A stretch of 33,449 nt of DNA, taken from positions 1 through 33,449 of the forward strand of contig CAIUOU010000193.1 in the NCBI GenBank assembly GCA_903900845.1, given 5' to 3'. Origin of the DNA: an uncultured Opitutia bacterium (GTDB lineage: Bacteria > Verrucomicrobiota > Verrucomicrobiia > Opitutales > Opitutaceae). The position numbers were made by a program, and so were the translations under genes. Below, piece by piece: positions 20,473 through 28,922 of the stretch (position 1 is the stretch's first letter; each line of letters begins with the position of its first letter). Under the pieces are notes generated by a model. It saw nothing but the letters and a program-made list of their open reading frames with translations, was not told the DNA's origin and did no database searches.

Positions 20473-23400
20473 TTACTGGCAGGCCTCGCACTCCTCGCCG
20501 CGGCGCATCGCCTCGATCGAGCAGGCTTTTTTCTCGGCTTCCGTGTACTGACGCTTGGAGGCGGGCGCTTCGGGCGCGGCGGCTTCCGCGGGCTTGGCCT
20601 TCTCCGCATCGATCCCGGCGGCGACGGCGCCGCGGACCTCCTTTTTCGCCGCCACGGTAGCCTTCTCGATATTGGAAGCGCCAAGGCTGCGAAGGTAGTA
20701 GGTGGTTTTGAGACCCGACCGCCACGCGTGGCGGTACATGTGGCTGAGTGTCTTCAGGTCGGGCGTCTTGATCCAGAGGTTCACCGACTGCGCCTGGTCG
20801 ATCCACTTCTGGCGGCGGGCGGCCGCATCGAGGATCCACTTGAAGTCGATGTCGAACGCCGTGAGGTACTTCTCCTTGAGATCGGCGGGAATACGCTCGA
20901 TGTCCTTCAACTCACCGTCGAAATACTTGAGATCATCGATCATGTCCTGATCCCAGAGACCGCGCGCCTTGAGGTCCTTCACGAGGAAGGGATTAAGGAC
21001 GATGAACTCACCCGAGAGGTTCGATTTGACGAAGAGGTTCTTGTAGGTCGGCTCGATGCAGGGCGAAGTCGCCGTGATGTTGGAAATCGTGGCGGTCGGC
21101 GCGATGGCGAGGCAGTTGGAGTTGCGCATGCCCTGCGCGGCGATCTTCGCGCGGAGAGGAGTCCAATCCAGACGACCGCCGCGCGGAACCTCGACCGGCA
21201 CGCCACGCTCATTCTCCAGCAGGTCGAGCGTGTCCTGCGGCAGGAGACCGCGGTCCCACTTCGAACCCTTGTAGCTCGAGTACGTGCCGCGCTCGGCGGC
21301 GAGGTCGGAGCTGGCCTCGTAGGCGTAGAACGCGATCGCCTCCATGGCCTCATCGTTGAACTCGACCGCCTCGTTCGAGGCGAAGGCGTGGCCGCGCAGA
21401 TAGATGGAGTGCGCAAGCCCCATGACGCCGAGGCCGATCGGACGATGGCGGAGGTTCGAAGTGCGCGCCGCGACCGTCGGGTAGAAATTGATGTCGATGA
21501 CGTTGTCGAGCGCCCGGACCGCGGTGCGGATGGTCTCGCGGAGCTTGGCGTGGTCGAGCGAGCCGTCGGGCTTGAGGTGTGTCTCGAGGATGACGGAGCC
21601 GAGGTTGCAGACCGCGGTCTCCTCGTTGCTCGTGTTGAGCGTGATCTCGGTGCAGAGGTTGGAGGAGTGGATCACGCCGGCGTGGTCCTGCGGGGAGCGG
21701 ATGTTGCAGGCGTCCTTGAAGGTGATCCACGGGTGGCCCGTCTCGAAGAGCATCGAGAGCATCTTCTTCCACAGCTCGAGGGCCTCGATCCGCTGGCCGG
21801 AGATCTTGCCCTCCTCCGCGAGGCGCTCGTATTCGAGGTAGCGGCGTTCAAAGGCTGAGCCGTAGAGATCGTGGAGGTCCTTGACCTCGTTGGAACGGAA
21901 GAGCGTCCAGTGCTTCCGGTCCTCCATGCGCTTCATGAAGAGGTCGGGAATCCAGTTCGCCGTGTTCATGTCGTGCGTGCGCCGGCGGTCGTCGCCCGTG
22001 TTCTTCCGCAATTCGAGGAACTCGAAAATGTCGTTATGCCAGCTCTCGAGGTAAGCGCAGCCGGAGCCCTTGCGCTTGCCACCCTGGTTGACCGCCACGA
22101 GCTGGTCGTTGTGGAGCTTCAGGAACGGGATGACGCCCTGCGACTCGCCGTTGGTGCCGTGGATATGGGCGCCGGTGCCGCGCACCGCCGTCCACGAGCC
22201 GCCAAGGCCGCCCGCCCACTTGGCGAGGAAAGCGTTGTCGGCGATGCCGCGGAGCATGATGCTCTCGAGCGAGTCGTCCACGTAGTAAAGGTAGCAGGAC
22301 GACAGCTGGGAGTGCAGTGTGCCGGAGTTGAAGAGCGTGGGCGTGCTGCTGCAGAAGCGGCGGCTCTTATAGAGCTCGTAGAGGCCGGCGACCAGCGACT
22401 CGCGGTCACCCTTTTCATCCAGCATCAGCCCCATCGACACGCGCATCCAGAAGAACTGCGGCGTCTCGATGCGGCGCGCAGGCTTCCGCGTCTTGTCGAT
22501 AATCAGGTAGCGATCGTAGAGCGTCTGGATGCCCAGGAAGTCGAACTCGAGGTCGGACGAAGGATCAAGGGCGGCGGAAAGACGCGAGAGATCGTAGTCG
22601 AGCAGGCGGGGGTTGAGCCGGCGGATCGCTACGCCGTGCTCGAGGTACTTGCGGAAGGCCCGCTGGTGGGCGGTTTTCAGGGCGGCGATGCCGTCCCGGG
22701 AGATGTCCCAGCCGAGAACTTCCTCGTAGATATAGGTGAGCTGGATGCGGCCGGCGAAACGCGCGAAGTCGGCGTCCCGCTCGATCAGCGTCTTCGAGTT
22801 GAGAATGATGGTGGCGTCGAGGTCCTTCTCGCTGATCTGGTCGTACACCGAGCGGCGGAGTTCCGCCTCGATCTCCTCGTTGGTGAGGCAGAGGTCGAGA
22901 CCGATGCGGGCGAACTCGATGCGCTTGCGCAGGTCGGCTCCGTCCCAGAACACGTTCGAGCCGTCGGCCTTCTTGACCACGATCATCGAGGACTGGCCCG
23001 GAGCGGGGGCGGCGGGGATCGCCGCGGCCGAGCCGGTTTCCTCCTCGCCGCGGTCGCGGGCGGCGGCGCGCTGCGCCCGGAAGAGAATGTAGGCCTCGGC
23101 CACTTTGAAGTGACCCGCCTTCATCAGCTCCTCCTGCACGAAGTCCTGGATCTCCTCGATGTGGACGAATGACTGCTTGGAGGCATGGACCCGCTCCGAG
23201 ACCGCGCGTGTGATCGCCACCGCCGGGGCGGAATCGCGCTGCAAGGACAGGAAGGTCTTCCGCACCGCGATCTCCACCTTGTGCTCGCTCCACGGCACGA
23301 CGTGGTTGTTACGGCGGATGACGCGCAGCGTGGAGGACGCGGCGGCGTCGCGGTCGACGGCGATCTTGCGGGCACGGTTGAGCAGGAGGCTCTTGGCGAC

Positions 23401-23790
23401 AAAGTAGGCGTTATTATCGACCAAGGTCTTCTCGATCAGCTCGTACAGCGCATCGAGGGAGAGCCGCAGGGGCGACTGCTTGCGGGCCTGGACGGCGAGG
23501 GTGGCGGCAAGTTCACCGCAGATCTTGGCGACCCAGGCGCGATTGGCGTCGGTGAAAATTTCCTTCTCCCCGCGGGCGAGGTGGACGTTGGTCAGGGCCT
23601 TGCCCAAGGTATCGGCCACCTCGGCGAGCACGAATCGCTCCTCGCCATGCGGGCACAGGAGGGTGATGGGCGGCACGGTGCCCTCCGCCCCGGCGACAAC
23701 ATCGCGCCACGCGAAATGGGGCTTCTGTTCAACGGGGGCGTGGACGGTGCGTTTAAGGGCGAGATCGTGCGCGACGGTCGGCTGGCTCAT
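20473..23790 (-). CDS. nrdA: Ribonucleoside-diphosphate reductase alpha subunit, multi-ATP-cone
   Basis: Catalytic subunit of class I ribonucleotide reductase, reducing NDPs to dNDPs. The 1105 residues comprise an extra N-terminal region of about 268 residues plus a core that aligns with E. coli NrdA from residue 270. Residues 270-360 correspond to the E. coli ATP-cone (VKKADGSNVFWDGADLRKRIEF). A clear second cone lies at 155-245 (RVIRRNNHVVPW...KVEIAVRKTF), and a degenerate third candidate at about 40-139. Catalytic residues are present: SSC for E. coli C225, SSNLCTEI for N437/C439/E441, VCNLGS for C462, the YY radical pair in KTTYYLRSLG, and a C-terminal CEAC. It lies 145 bp downstream of nrdB; chlamydial NrdA is similarly extended. 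Confidence 0.96.
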   Translation of the reverse strand: MSQPTVAHDLALKRTVHAPVEQKPHFAWRDVVAGAEGTVPPITLLCPHGEERFVLAEVADTLGKALTNVHLARGEKEIFTDANRAWVAKICGELAATLAVQARKQSPLRLSLDALYELIEKTLVDNNAYFVAKSLLLNRARKIAVDRDAAASSTLRVIRRNNHVVPWSEHKVEIAVRKTFLSLQRDSAPAVAITRAVSERVHASKQSFVHIEEIQDFVQEELMKAGHFKVAEAYILFRAQRAAARDRGEEETGSAAAIPAAPAPGQSSMIVVKKADGSNVFWDGADLRKRIEFARIGLDLCLTNEEIEAELRRSVYDQISEKDLDATIILNSKTLIERDADFARFAGRIQLTYIYEEVLGWDISRDGIAALKTAHQRAFRKYLEHGVAIRRLNPRLLDYDLSRLSAALDPSSDLEFDFLGIQTLYDRYLIIDKTRKPARRIETPQFFWMRVSMGLMLDEKGDRESLVAGLYELYKSRRFCSSTPTLFNSGTLHSQLSSCYLYYVDDSLESIMLRGIADNAFLAKWAGGLGGSWTAVRGTGAHIHGTNGESQGVIPFLKLHNDQLVAVNQGGKRKGSGCAYLESWHNDIFEFLELRKNTGDDRRRTHDMNTANWIPDLFMKRMEDRKHWTLFRSNEVKDLHDLYGSAFERRYLEYERLAEEGKISGQRIEALELWKKMLSMLFETGHPWITFKDACNIRSPQDHAGVIHSSNLCTEITLNTSNEETAVCNLGSVILETHLKPDGSLDHAKLRETIRTAVRALDNVIDINFYPTVAARTSNLRHRPIGLGVMGLAHSIYLRGHAFASNEAVEFNDEAMEAIAFYAYEASSDLAAERGTYSSYKGSKWDRGLLPQDTLDLLENERGVPVEVPRGGRLDWTPLRAKIAAQGMRNSNCLAIAPTATISNITATSPCIEPTYKNLFVKSNLSGEFIVLNPFLVKDLKARGLWDQDMIDDLKYFDGELKDIERIPADLKEKYLTAFDIDFKWILDAAARRQKWIDQAQSVNLWIKTPDLKTLSHMYRHAWRSGLKTTYYLRSLGASNIEKATVAAKKEVRGAVAAGIDAEKAKPAEAAAPEAPASKRQYTEAEKKACSIEAMRRGEECEACQ

Positions 23791-23842
23791 GGCGAAGAAT
23801 TAACGGGAATGGAACAAAACCGGTGAAAGGGGGGCGAAAGGG

Positions 23843-23878
23843 AAAACCCGTGCCCGCCCGTTGCGGGGCGGGGACGGG
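23843..23878 (-). terminator. Strong intercistronic hairpin between nrdB and nrdA
   Basis: Left arm CCCGT-g-CCCGCCC (23847-23859) pairs with GGGCGGG-g-ACGGG (23866-23878): 12 pairs with one G-G mismatch and a 6-nt loop. On the minus strand it is followed by four U residues (23843-23846). It sits after the nrdB stop (23936) and before nrdA (23790). It could act as a partial terminator or as an mRNA-stabilising structure; the short U-run argues against complete termination. Confidence 0.5.
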
Positions 23879-23935
23879 AAGGAAAAGACGGGATATGAAG
23901 GGCGGGGTTGGCCCGGGATCAGGTGGGGTAGAGAA

Positions 23936-25021
23936 TCAAAGCTCGTCGTCGCTGGCGACATTCAGGGATGAAGCCTTCTGGTACTCGGTGACGCGACCCT
24001 CGAAGAAGTTCTGCTCCTTCTTGATATCCATCATCTCGGCGAGCCAAGGAAGCGGGTTCTTTAGGCCCGGGGACAACGGCGCGAGACCGCAGCTCTCGAG
24101 CCGGCGATCCGCGATGTAGTCGATGTAAGCCACGAAGTCGTCGGCCGCGAGACCGATGGAGTTTACCGGCAGGCAATCACGGATGAATTCCTTCTCGAGT
24201 TGCACCGCCTCGCGCATCAGGGACCTGAGCTCCTCCTTGAATTCGGCGGTCCAGATCTCCTGGTTTTCGTCCACCAGGTCCATGAACAGGTTACGGAACA
24301 CCTCTATGTGGTTCGACTCGTCGCGCAGCGTGTAGCGGAACATCTGGCCGATACCCGGGAACTTGTTCTGCCGGTAGAGCGAAAGCACCATGCCGAACAG
24401 GCCGTAGAACTGGGTGCCCTCCATGCACTGACCGAAGATGAAGATGTTCTTCGCCAGCAGGCGCTTGTTCTCGGGGAGCGTGAGATCAAGGTCACGCCGC
24501 AGGGCGTGGGAGGTCTTGGTGACGAACTCGTTCTTGCGGACGATCGTCGGGATGTCCTCAAACATCGCCTCGCACTCGTGCGGGTTGATCTGCAGCGAGG
24601 AGATCATGTACAGCAGCGAATCGGCGTGGATGTTCTCCTCGTGGGCATGGCGACCCAGGACCAGCTTGAGCTCCGGCGCGGTCACCAACTCGCGGACGAC
24701 GTGCTGGATGTTGTCTCCCACGATGCCCTCGGCCGCGGAGAAGTATCCGATGCCCATCCGGATGATCCAGCGCTCGACGTCGGAAACAGTCTTCTCATCC
24801 CGCCATTGCTCGATGTCCTTGCCCATCGGGATGTCCTCCGGCTCCCAGTGGTTGGCCTTCATCTTGCGGTAAAGGTCATAGGCCCACTGGTACTTCAGGG
24901 GCAGGAGGTTGAAGGTCATGGTCCCACGACCGTTGATGACCTTCTTGGCGGAGAACGCGGCCTCGGCTTTGGCCTGGTCTAGAACGAAGGATTTGGAACC
25001 TACTTGAAATGTCTTCTGCAT
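23936..25021 (-). CDS. nrdB: Ribonucleoside-diphosphate reductase beta subunit, class Ic-like (Leu at the radical Tyr site)
   Basis: Radical-generating R2 subunit, 361 residues, partner of NrdA. All six metal ligands can be placed: Glu98, Glu129, His132, Glu201, Glu235 and His238. The residue four after His132, equivalent to E. coli Tyr122, is Leu136; a tyrosine appears two positions later (Tyr138), as in Chlamydia trachomatis R2 (Phe127, Tyr129). The first ligand is Glu, as in chlamydial R2 (Glu89), rather than Asp. Trp59 and Tyr346 (in RVTEYQ) match the radical-transfer path. A Mn/Fe class Ic cofactor is inferred; a dimanganese class Id enzyme is the alternative. The frame is open upstream to 25267, but 25021 fits the family and keeps the leader non-coding. 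Confidence 0.95.
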   Translation of the reverse strand: MQKTFQVGSKSFVLDQAKAEAAFSAKKVINGRGTMTFNLLPLKYQWAYDLYRKMKANHWEPEDIPMGKDIEQWRDEKTVSDVERWIIRMGIGYFSAAEGIVGDNIQHVVRELVTAPELKLVLGRHAHEENIHADSLLYMISSLQINPHECEAMFEDIPTIVRKNEFVTKTSHALRRDLDLTLPENKRLLAKNIFIFGQCMEGTQFYGLFGMVLSLYRQNKFPGIGQMFRYTLRDESNHIEVFRNLFMDLVDENQEIWTAEFKEELRSLMREAVQLEKEFIRDCLPVNSIGLAADDFVAYIDYIADRRLESCGLAPLSPGLKNPLPWLAEMMDIKKEQNFFEGRVTEYQKASSLNVASDDEL

Positions 25022-25129
25022 GGCGGGCGGGCGGTGACGGAATGCGCCGGAGTGGCGCGGAAACCGTTCTGGAATAGATGATTGGCGGAGGAGCGAACGA
25101 AAGTTGTTGGGACTTATTGACGCGTTGCT

Positions 25130-25181
25130 GACCACAACCGGCTGTGGTCCCACCCCGCGATGACCCCAACCGATGGGGCCC
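25130..25181 (-). promoter_or_regulatory. Candidate paired NrdR boxes upstream of nrdB
   Basis: Two related palindrome-like elements lie 109 bp before the nrdB start. Box 1 (25130-25149) is an inverted repeat, GACCACA and TGTGGTC around ACCGGC. Box 2 (25162-25181) has arms CCCCA and TGGGG around ACCGA. They match in 10 of the first 11 bases (GACC-A/C-CAACCG), and the start-to-start distance is exactly 32 bp, about three helical turns. Known NrdR boxes are paired palindromes at this spacing with CAC-w-A and T-w-GTG arms. Box 1 carries CACAA and CTGTG, one arm mismatch; box 2 fits less well, and the usual AT-rich core is replaced by CCGG. Assignment is inference, supported by nrdR in the same window. 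Confidence 0.55.
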
Positions 25182-25379
25182 TCCTCCGCTTCGTCAAATA
25201 ATTTGTCGGTGAATTTTCGGGCCGGGCGTCGCGGTTTTTTCTCTTGCGCGGCGACCCTCCGCGCCACCCGCCGTGCGCGGCCCCGACCGGCGTGCCGGCC
25301 AGCCCCGGGAAATGTATTCGAAACCCGCTGACATGAGTCCGCCGGACCCGGCGCGCCCCTCGCGCCACGGCGATCAAAG

Positions 25380-25460
25380 CGTATCCTTTTTATACTTACT
25401 TTTTTGCAACCCGCCCGGGCAGATTACAAGTATCCTGTTTTTCGTTACAAAAAGGCCCGG
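25380..25460 (-). promoter_or_regulatory. AT-rich island with a possible nrdBA promoter and a repeated AGGATAC motif
   Basis: A locally AT-rich patch in a very GC-rich window, within the 515-bp gap between nrdB and the TonB receptor gene, just past that gene's terminator. On the minus strand, TTGTAA (25445-25450) and TGTAAT (25423-25428) are separated by 16 bp and resemble sigma-70 -35 and -10 elements. GGATAC preceded by an A-tract occurs twice (GTATCC at 25381 and 25430 on the plus strand, 49 bp apart), flanking the palindrome GCCCGGGC (25413-25420). If used for nrdB, the leader would be about 395 nt and include the candidate NrdR boxes. The rest of the gap (25182-25379) holds nothing else I can name; an 11-bp CAAATAATTTG palindrome is at 25195. 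Confidence 0.3.
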
Positions 25461-25476
25461 CGGTCCGCCGCAGGCC

Positions 25477-25509
25477 AAAAAAACGGCGCGCCACCGGGGT
25501 GGCGCGCCG
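25477..25509 (-). terminator. Rho-independent terminator of the TonB-dependent receptor gene
   Basis: A near-continuous palindrome (CGGCGCGCCACC at 25484-25495 and GGTGGCGCGCCG at 25498-25509, GG between) followed on the minus strand by seven U residues (25477-25483). In RNA the stem is about 10-11 bp with a 4-nt loop. It begins 27 bp beyond the receptor stop codon. Confidence 0.88.
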
Positions 25510-25536
25510 CGCGGGCGTCGGGCGGGAAGCTCGACG

Positions 25537-28500
25537 TCAGAAGCTCAACCGCGCGCCCAGCTGGATGCGCCAGCGGGACATGCCGTTGTCGATGTTGAAG
25601 CCCACCGGGGCGGAGGTGTAGGTGGGGCGGATGCGGCCGTCCGGCCCGTAGGCGGTTCCGCTGGTGAGCGTCCGGGTGCGGAAGACGCCGTTGCTCAGGA
25701 AGGGCGACACCTCGTTGTAGCCGAAGAACTCCTTGCTGAGGACGGCGCCGAAGTTGATGAAGTCGAAGAACAGGTCCAGCCGCAGCCGGCCGGCCAGCGG
25801 GATGTTATGGGCGAACTTCACATCCAGACGGTTCACCCACGGTTCGGTGAACGCGTTCTTCGGGGCGATGCCGCCGGCGTAGGCCGAGAGCTCGCTGCCT
25901 CCGACGAAGGACAGGAAAGCGTCGCGCTGCGCCGGCGTCATGCCGGAGAAGTCGAAGCGCGGGTCCGACAGGCCGCTCGGGACGGCCACGGTGTCGTTGA
26001 AGGAGACGCTGTCGCCATTCAGGTCGCCGCCAAAGACCCAGCTGTACGGGTTGCCGGTGCGACCCTCGTAGGAGACCGAGACGCGCGTGCGCTGCCCCTT
26101 GAGGAACTCGAAGTCGCGCGTCAGCGACAGCAGCAGACGGTGCTTGATCTCGAAGTCGGCCGTGCCCTCCGCCACCGTGTTCTGGTTGAACACCACGTTG
26201 CGGTTCCACTGGCCGCCCGCGGTGGTCTGGCCGATCGCCTGCGCCTCGGTGGCGGAGCCGTGCGTGTAGGCGAGGTCGAAGCCCCACTTGCGCCGCACCG
26301 GCCGCGACCACTGCAGGCTGAAGTACGTGGACTCACCCACCGAGGCGTTGCGCACCCGGATGAGCGTCGTGTACCCAGCGAACTTCGCGTTGGCCGCGGT
26401 CGAGGGGTTGCCCGCGAACCGCTGGCGGCCGTCCGCCCCGACGGTGGTGGCCCGGATGTTCTCGTTGGTCACGAAAAGCGCCTGGTCGATCACGCTGTGG
26501 ACGGCCTCGAAGGTGAGCACGGAGTCGAACAGGGGAACCTTCTGCTCCAACGCGAGATTGCCGCGCCATGACTGCGGCAGCTCCGTGCCGGAGTCCACCC
26601 AGTTGACCTCGCGCCGGAGCGTCGGCACATCGCGACCGGTCCCGATCGGGTTGGCCGGATCAAACGAGGTGCGCAGGTAGGAGGTGAGCGTGTTGGGGAG
26701 TTCACCCTGGGCGGAAGCCAACGTGAAACCACCCACGCCCGTCTGCCCAAAGGAGTTCGAAAAAATCACCCACGGGGCACGGCCGAAGAAGTGGCCCACG
26801 CCGCCTCTCAACTGCAGCCGGCGATCCTCATCGAGGGCCAGGTTGAAGCCAAACCGGGGGGAGAAGCTGTTCGAGCCGTCCGGCGTGGCGTCATTCCGGA
26901 AACCCGTCGCGGCGAGGAACGCCTGATTGAGGGCCGGGCGAATGCTGGTCTCCACCAACTCGACGCGCAGGCCGCCGGTGAAGCTGAGCCTGTTGTTCAC
27001 GTCCCACTTCGCCTGCGCGAACAAGCCGGTCGTGGTGAGGTCGGAAATGTCAGCCACCGGACGGGCCGCCGGATCGTACGCATTGCGCTCGATCACCGCG
27101 TTGGTGTCCGCCAGGAAATCCGCGAACGTGCGGTAGGCGACGCGACCGTAGGATCCCTGACGAAACAGGTTGTAGAAGTCCGACTGTTCACGCTCGAAGC
27201 CGGCGGAAAAGACAAAGTTCTTCCACGAGTAGGTGGCGATCGCGCTGAGCTGCTGGCTGTCGACGGCAATCTCATTGCCGTGCCGGAACTGCTCCGTTCC
27301 GACGATGTAGCCTCCGTTGGTCACCGGCTGCCCGTTGATCTGGTTCACGCCGGCGACGCCCGCGATCAGGATCATCGGCGCCTTGGTGTTGACCGGAGTC
27401 AGCTGGTCCTGGGTGGTCGAGGAGTACTTGATCTCGGTGGAAAGGCTCCGCGTCCAACTGCTGTTGAGCTGGCCGGCGATCGTCTTCTCCTGCCGCGTCT
27501 GCGCGTAGAAATGCCCGTCGGACGAGGTCGTGATACCGGCCGACACGCCATTCAGGGTGAGACTGGAACTCGCGAAGTTCCCGAACTGCGGCACCTCGCC
27601 CTCGGTGGTGGTGTAACGAACGGAAAGGCGGTGGTCGGCGTTGATGTTCCAATCGACCTTCGCGCTGAGCTTCTTGTCCTGAGCGATGTTCGCGGTCTGG
27701 CCCGTGACGGCATTGCCCCAATCAATCGTGCGCCCCGCCGCCTGGGAGATCTGGCCGAGACGCTGCAGGATCTGCGTCTCCTGCGAGGCGGTGAAGAGCG
27801 GGTCGCGTCCGGCGCTCGTGCTCTCGAAGTCCTCGTAGGAAGCGAAGAAGAAAAGGCGGTCCTTCAGGATCGGCCCGCCCAACGTCGCGCCGAGGGTCTG
27901 GCGCTCCAAGCGCGGGGTGAACTTCGAGCCGTTGAGGGTGTTTTCCCGCGGGTTGTAGCCCTGCAGCTTGACGCCCAGCAGCTCGTCGCCGCGGAAATAG
28001 GTGTAAACGGAACCGCGGAACTGGTTGGTGCCCGATTTGGTCACGGCGTTGATCGAGGCGCCGGTGAAGCCGGCCTGACGCACGTCGTAGGGCGAGACTT
28101 GCACCGCGAGCTGCTCGATCGTGTCGAGCGAGAGCGGATTGAAGAACGAGGCCAGACCGGTGCCGTTGAGACCGAAAAGGTCGTTGATGCGCGACCCGTC
28201 GATCTGGATCGAATTGTACCGGTTGTTCTGGCCCAACGCGGTGATCTGCGACTCCTCGCGGTCACCGAAGGTCTCGCGCAGGGTGACCAGGGGCGAGGCG
28301 CTCACCATGTCGGCGAGGGAACGCTCGGAGGTCGGTCGGCCTTCCAACCGCTCGGAGGAAAGGGTGACACCCGAGCCCGTCGCCGAACCGTCAAGGTCGG
28401 TGCGGGACGCCTTCGCGACGAAAGCCGAGAGCACCACGACCTCGGACTTGAGCGTGATGTTCACGTCGATGTCCGTGCCGAGCTGGGTCACCACATCGGA

Positions 28501-28788
28501 GGCGGGTACACCCGAGAAGCCGGCCGCGGTGGCCGTGATCGAGTAAGGTCCGCCCACCGGAAGTCCGCGCAGGTTGTACCGGCCTGACTCGGAGGTCTCG
28601 GCCGCGAAGCGCGCGTTCGTGGGGGCGTAGACCGCGGACACGGTGGCTCCGGGGACCGGCTTGCCCGAGGTGTCCCGCACAAACCCGGAAATACCCGTGG
28701 TGGTGAGCTGGGCCCAGCCCGAGGGGGTCAGGCCGCCGAGCGCGAACGCGAGGAGCGGGATGAGTTTTCGAAACAGCGAGGTTTGCAT
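25537..28788 (-). CDS. TonB-dependent outer-membrane receptor, Oar-like, with carboxypeptidase-regulatory-like domain
   Basis: Large outer-membrane protein of 1083 residues. A signal peptide covers 1-26 (ending TPSGWAQ). A carboxypeptidase-regulatory-like beta-sandwich follows at about 32-115 (ISGFVRDTSGKPVPGATVSA, TSESGRYNLRGLPVG). A plug domain is at about 130-250 (RLEGRPTSERSLADMVS, YNSIQIDGSRIND, INAVTKSGTNQFRGSVYTYFRG), then a long beta-barrel ending in phenylalanine (ARLSF), the outer-membrane insertion signal. The INAVTKSGTNxFRGSVY segment is characteristic of Oar-like receptors. No separate SusD-type partner, anti-sigma factor or ligand-specific gene is adjacent, so the ligand is unknown. 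It is monocistronic with its own terminator and divergent from the TMTC-like gene. Confidence 0.92.
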   Translation of the reverse strand: MQTSLFRKLIPLLAFALGGLTPSGWAQLTTTGISGFVRDTSGKPVPGATVSAVYAPTNARFAAETSESGRYNLRGLPVGGPYSITATAAGFSGVPASDVVTQLGTDIDVNITLKSEVVVLSAFVAKASRTDLDGSATGSGVTLSSERLEGRPTSERSLADMVSASPLVTLRETFGDREESQITALGQNNRYNSIQIDGSRINDLFGLNGTGLASFFNPLSLDTIEQLAVQVSPYDVRQAGFTGASINAVTKSGTNQFRGSVYTYFRGDELLGVKLQGYNPRENTLNGSKFTPRLERQTLGATLGGPILKDRLFFFASYEDFESTSAGRDPLFTASQETQILQRLGQISQAAGRTIDWGNAVTGQTANIAQDKKLSAKVDWNINADHRLSVRYTTTEGEVPQFGNFASSSLTLNGVSAGITTSSDGHFYAQTRQEKTIAGQLNSSWTRSLSTEIKYSSTTQDQLTPVNTKAPMILIAGVAGVNQINGQPVTNGGYIVGTEQFRHGNEIAVDSQQLSAIATYSWKNFVFSAGFEREQSDFYNLFRQGSYGRVAYRTFADFLADTNAVIERNAYDPAARPVADISDLTTTGLFAQAKWDVNNRLSFTGGLRVELVETSIRPALNQAFLAATGFRNDATPDGSNSFSPRFGFNLALDEDRRLQLRGGVGHFFGRAPWVIFSNSFGQTGVGGFTLASAQGELPNTLTSYLRTSFDPANPIGTGRDVPTLRREVNWVDSGTELPQSWRGNLALEQKVPLFDSVLTFEAVHSVIDQALFVTNENIRATTVGADGRQRFAGNPSTAANAKFAGYTTLIRVRNASVGESTYFSLQWSRPVRRKWGFDLAYTHGSATEAQAIGQTTAGGQWNRNVVFNQNTVAEGTADFEIKHRLLLSLTRDFEFLKGQRTRVSVSYEGRTGNPYSWVFGGDLNGDSVSFNDTVAVPSGLSDPRFDFSGMTPAQRDAFLSFVGGSELSAYAGGIAPKNAFTEPWVNRLDVKFAHNIPLAGRLRLDLFFDFINFGAVLSKEFFGYNEVSPFLSNGVFRTRTLTSGTAYGPDGRIRPTYTSAPVGFNIDNGMSRWRIQLGARLSF

Positions 28789-28922
28789 GGCTTGGTTGGG
28801 ATGGTTCGGCGGGGGGCCTTAGGAATTACCGAAGGCTTGCCCCGCGGCCTAGTCAAGGCGCGGCCCGGCGTCGGGCGCAAAATTCGCGGGTTAACACGAT
28901 TGTCACTTGACCGGGAAACGGG

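Noticed and set aside
20728-23172. Two long plus-strand frames (376 and 433 codons) opposite nrdA
   Set aside because: Shadows of nrdA; no start context or motifs.
23936-25267. An extended NrdB starting at 25267
   Set aside because: The extra 82 residues show no R2 similarity and would run through the paired palindromes; the start at 25021 fits the family.
25114-25377. A short 87-codon gene in the nrdB leader
   Set aside because: Arginine/glycine-rich translation, TTG start, no ribosome-binding site, and overlap with the candidate operator; treated as noise.
25022-25536. A cobalamin riboswitch upstream of nrdB
   Set aside because: I could not find the B12-box consensus or a matching stem layout, and the encoded enzyme is class I, not B12-dependent.
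26791-28587. A 598-codon plus-strand open frame opposite the TonB receptor
   Set aside because: Shadow frame; the minus-strand receptor has signal peptide, plug and barrel end.
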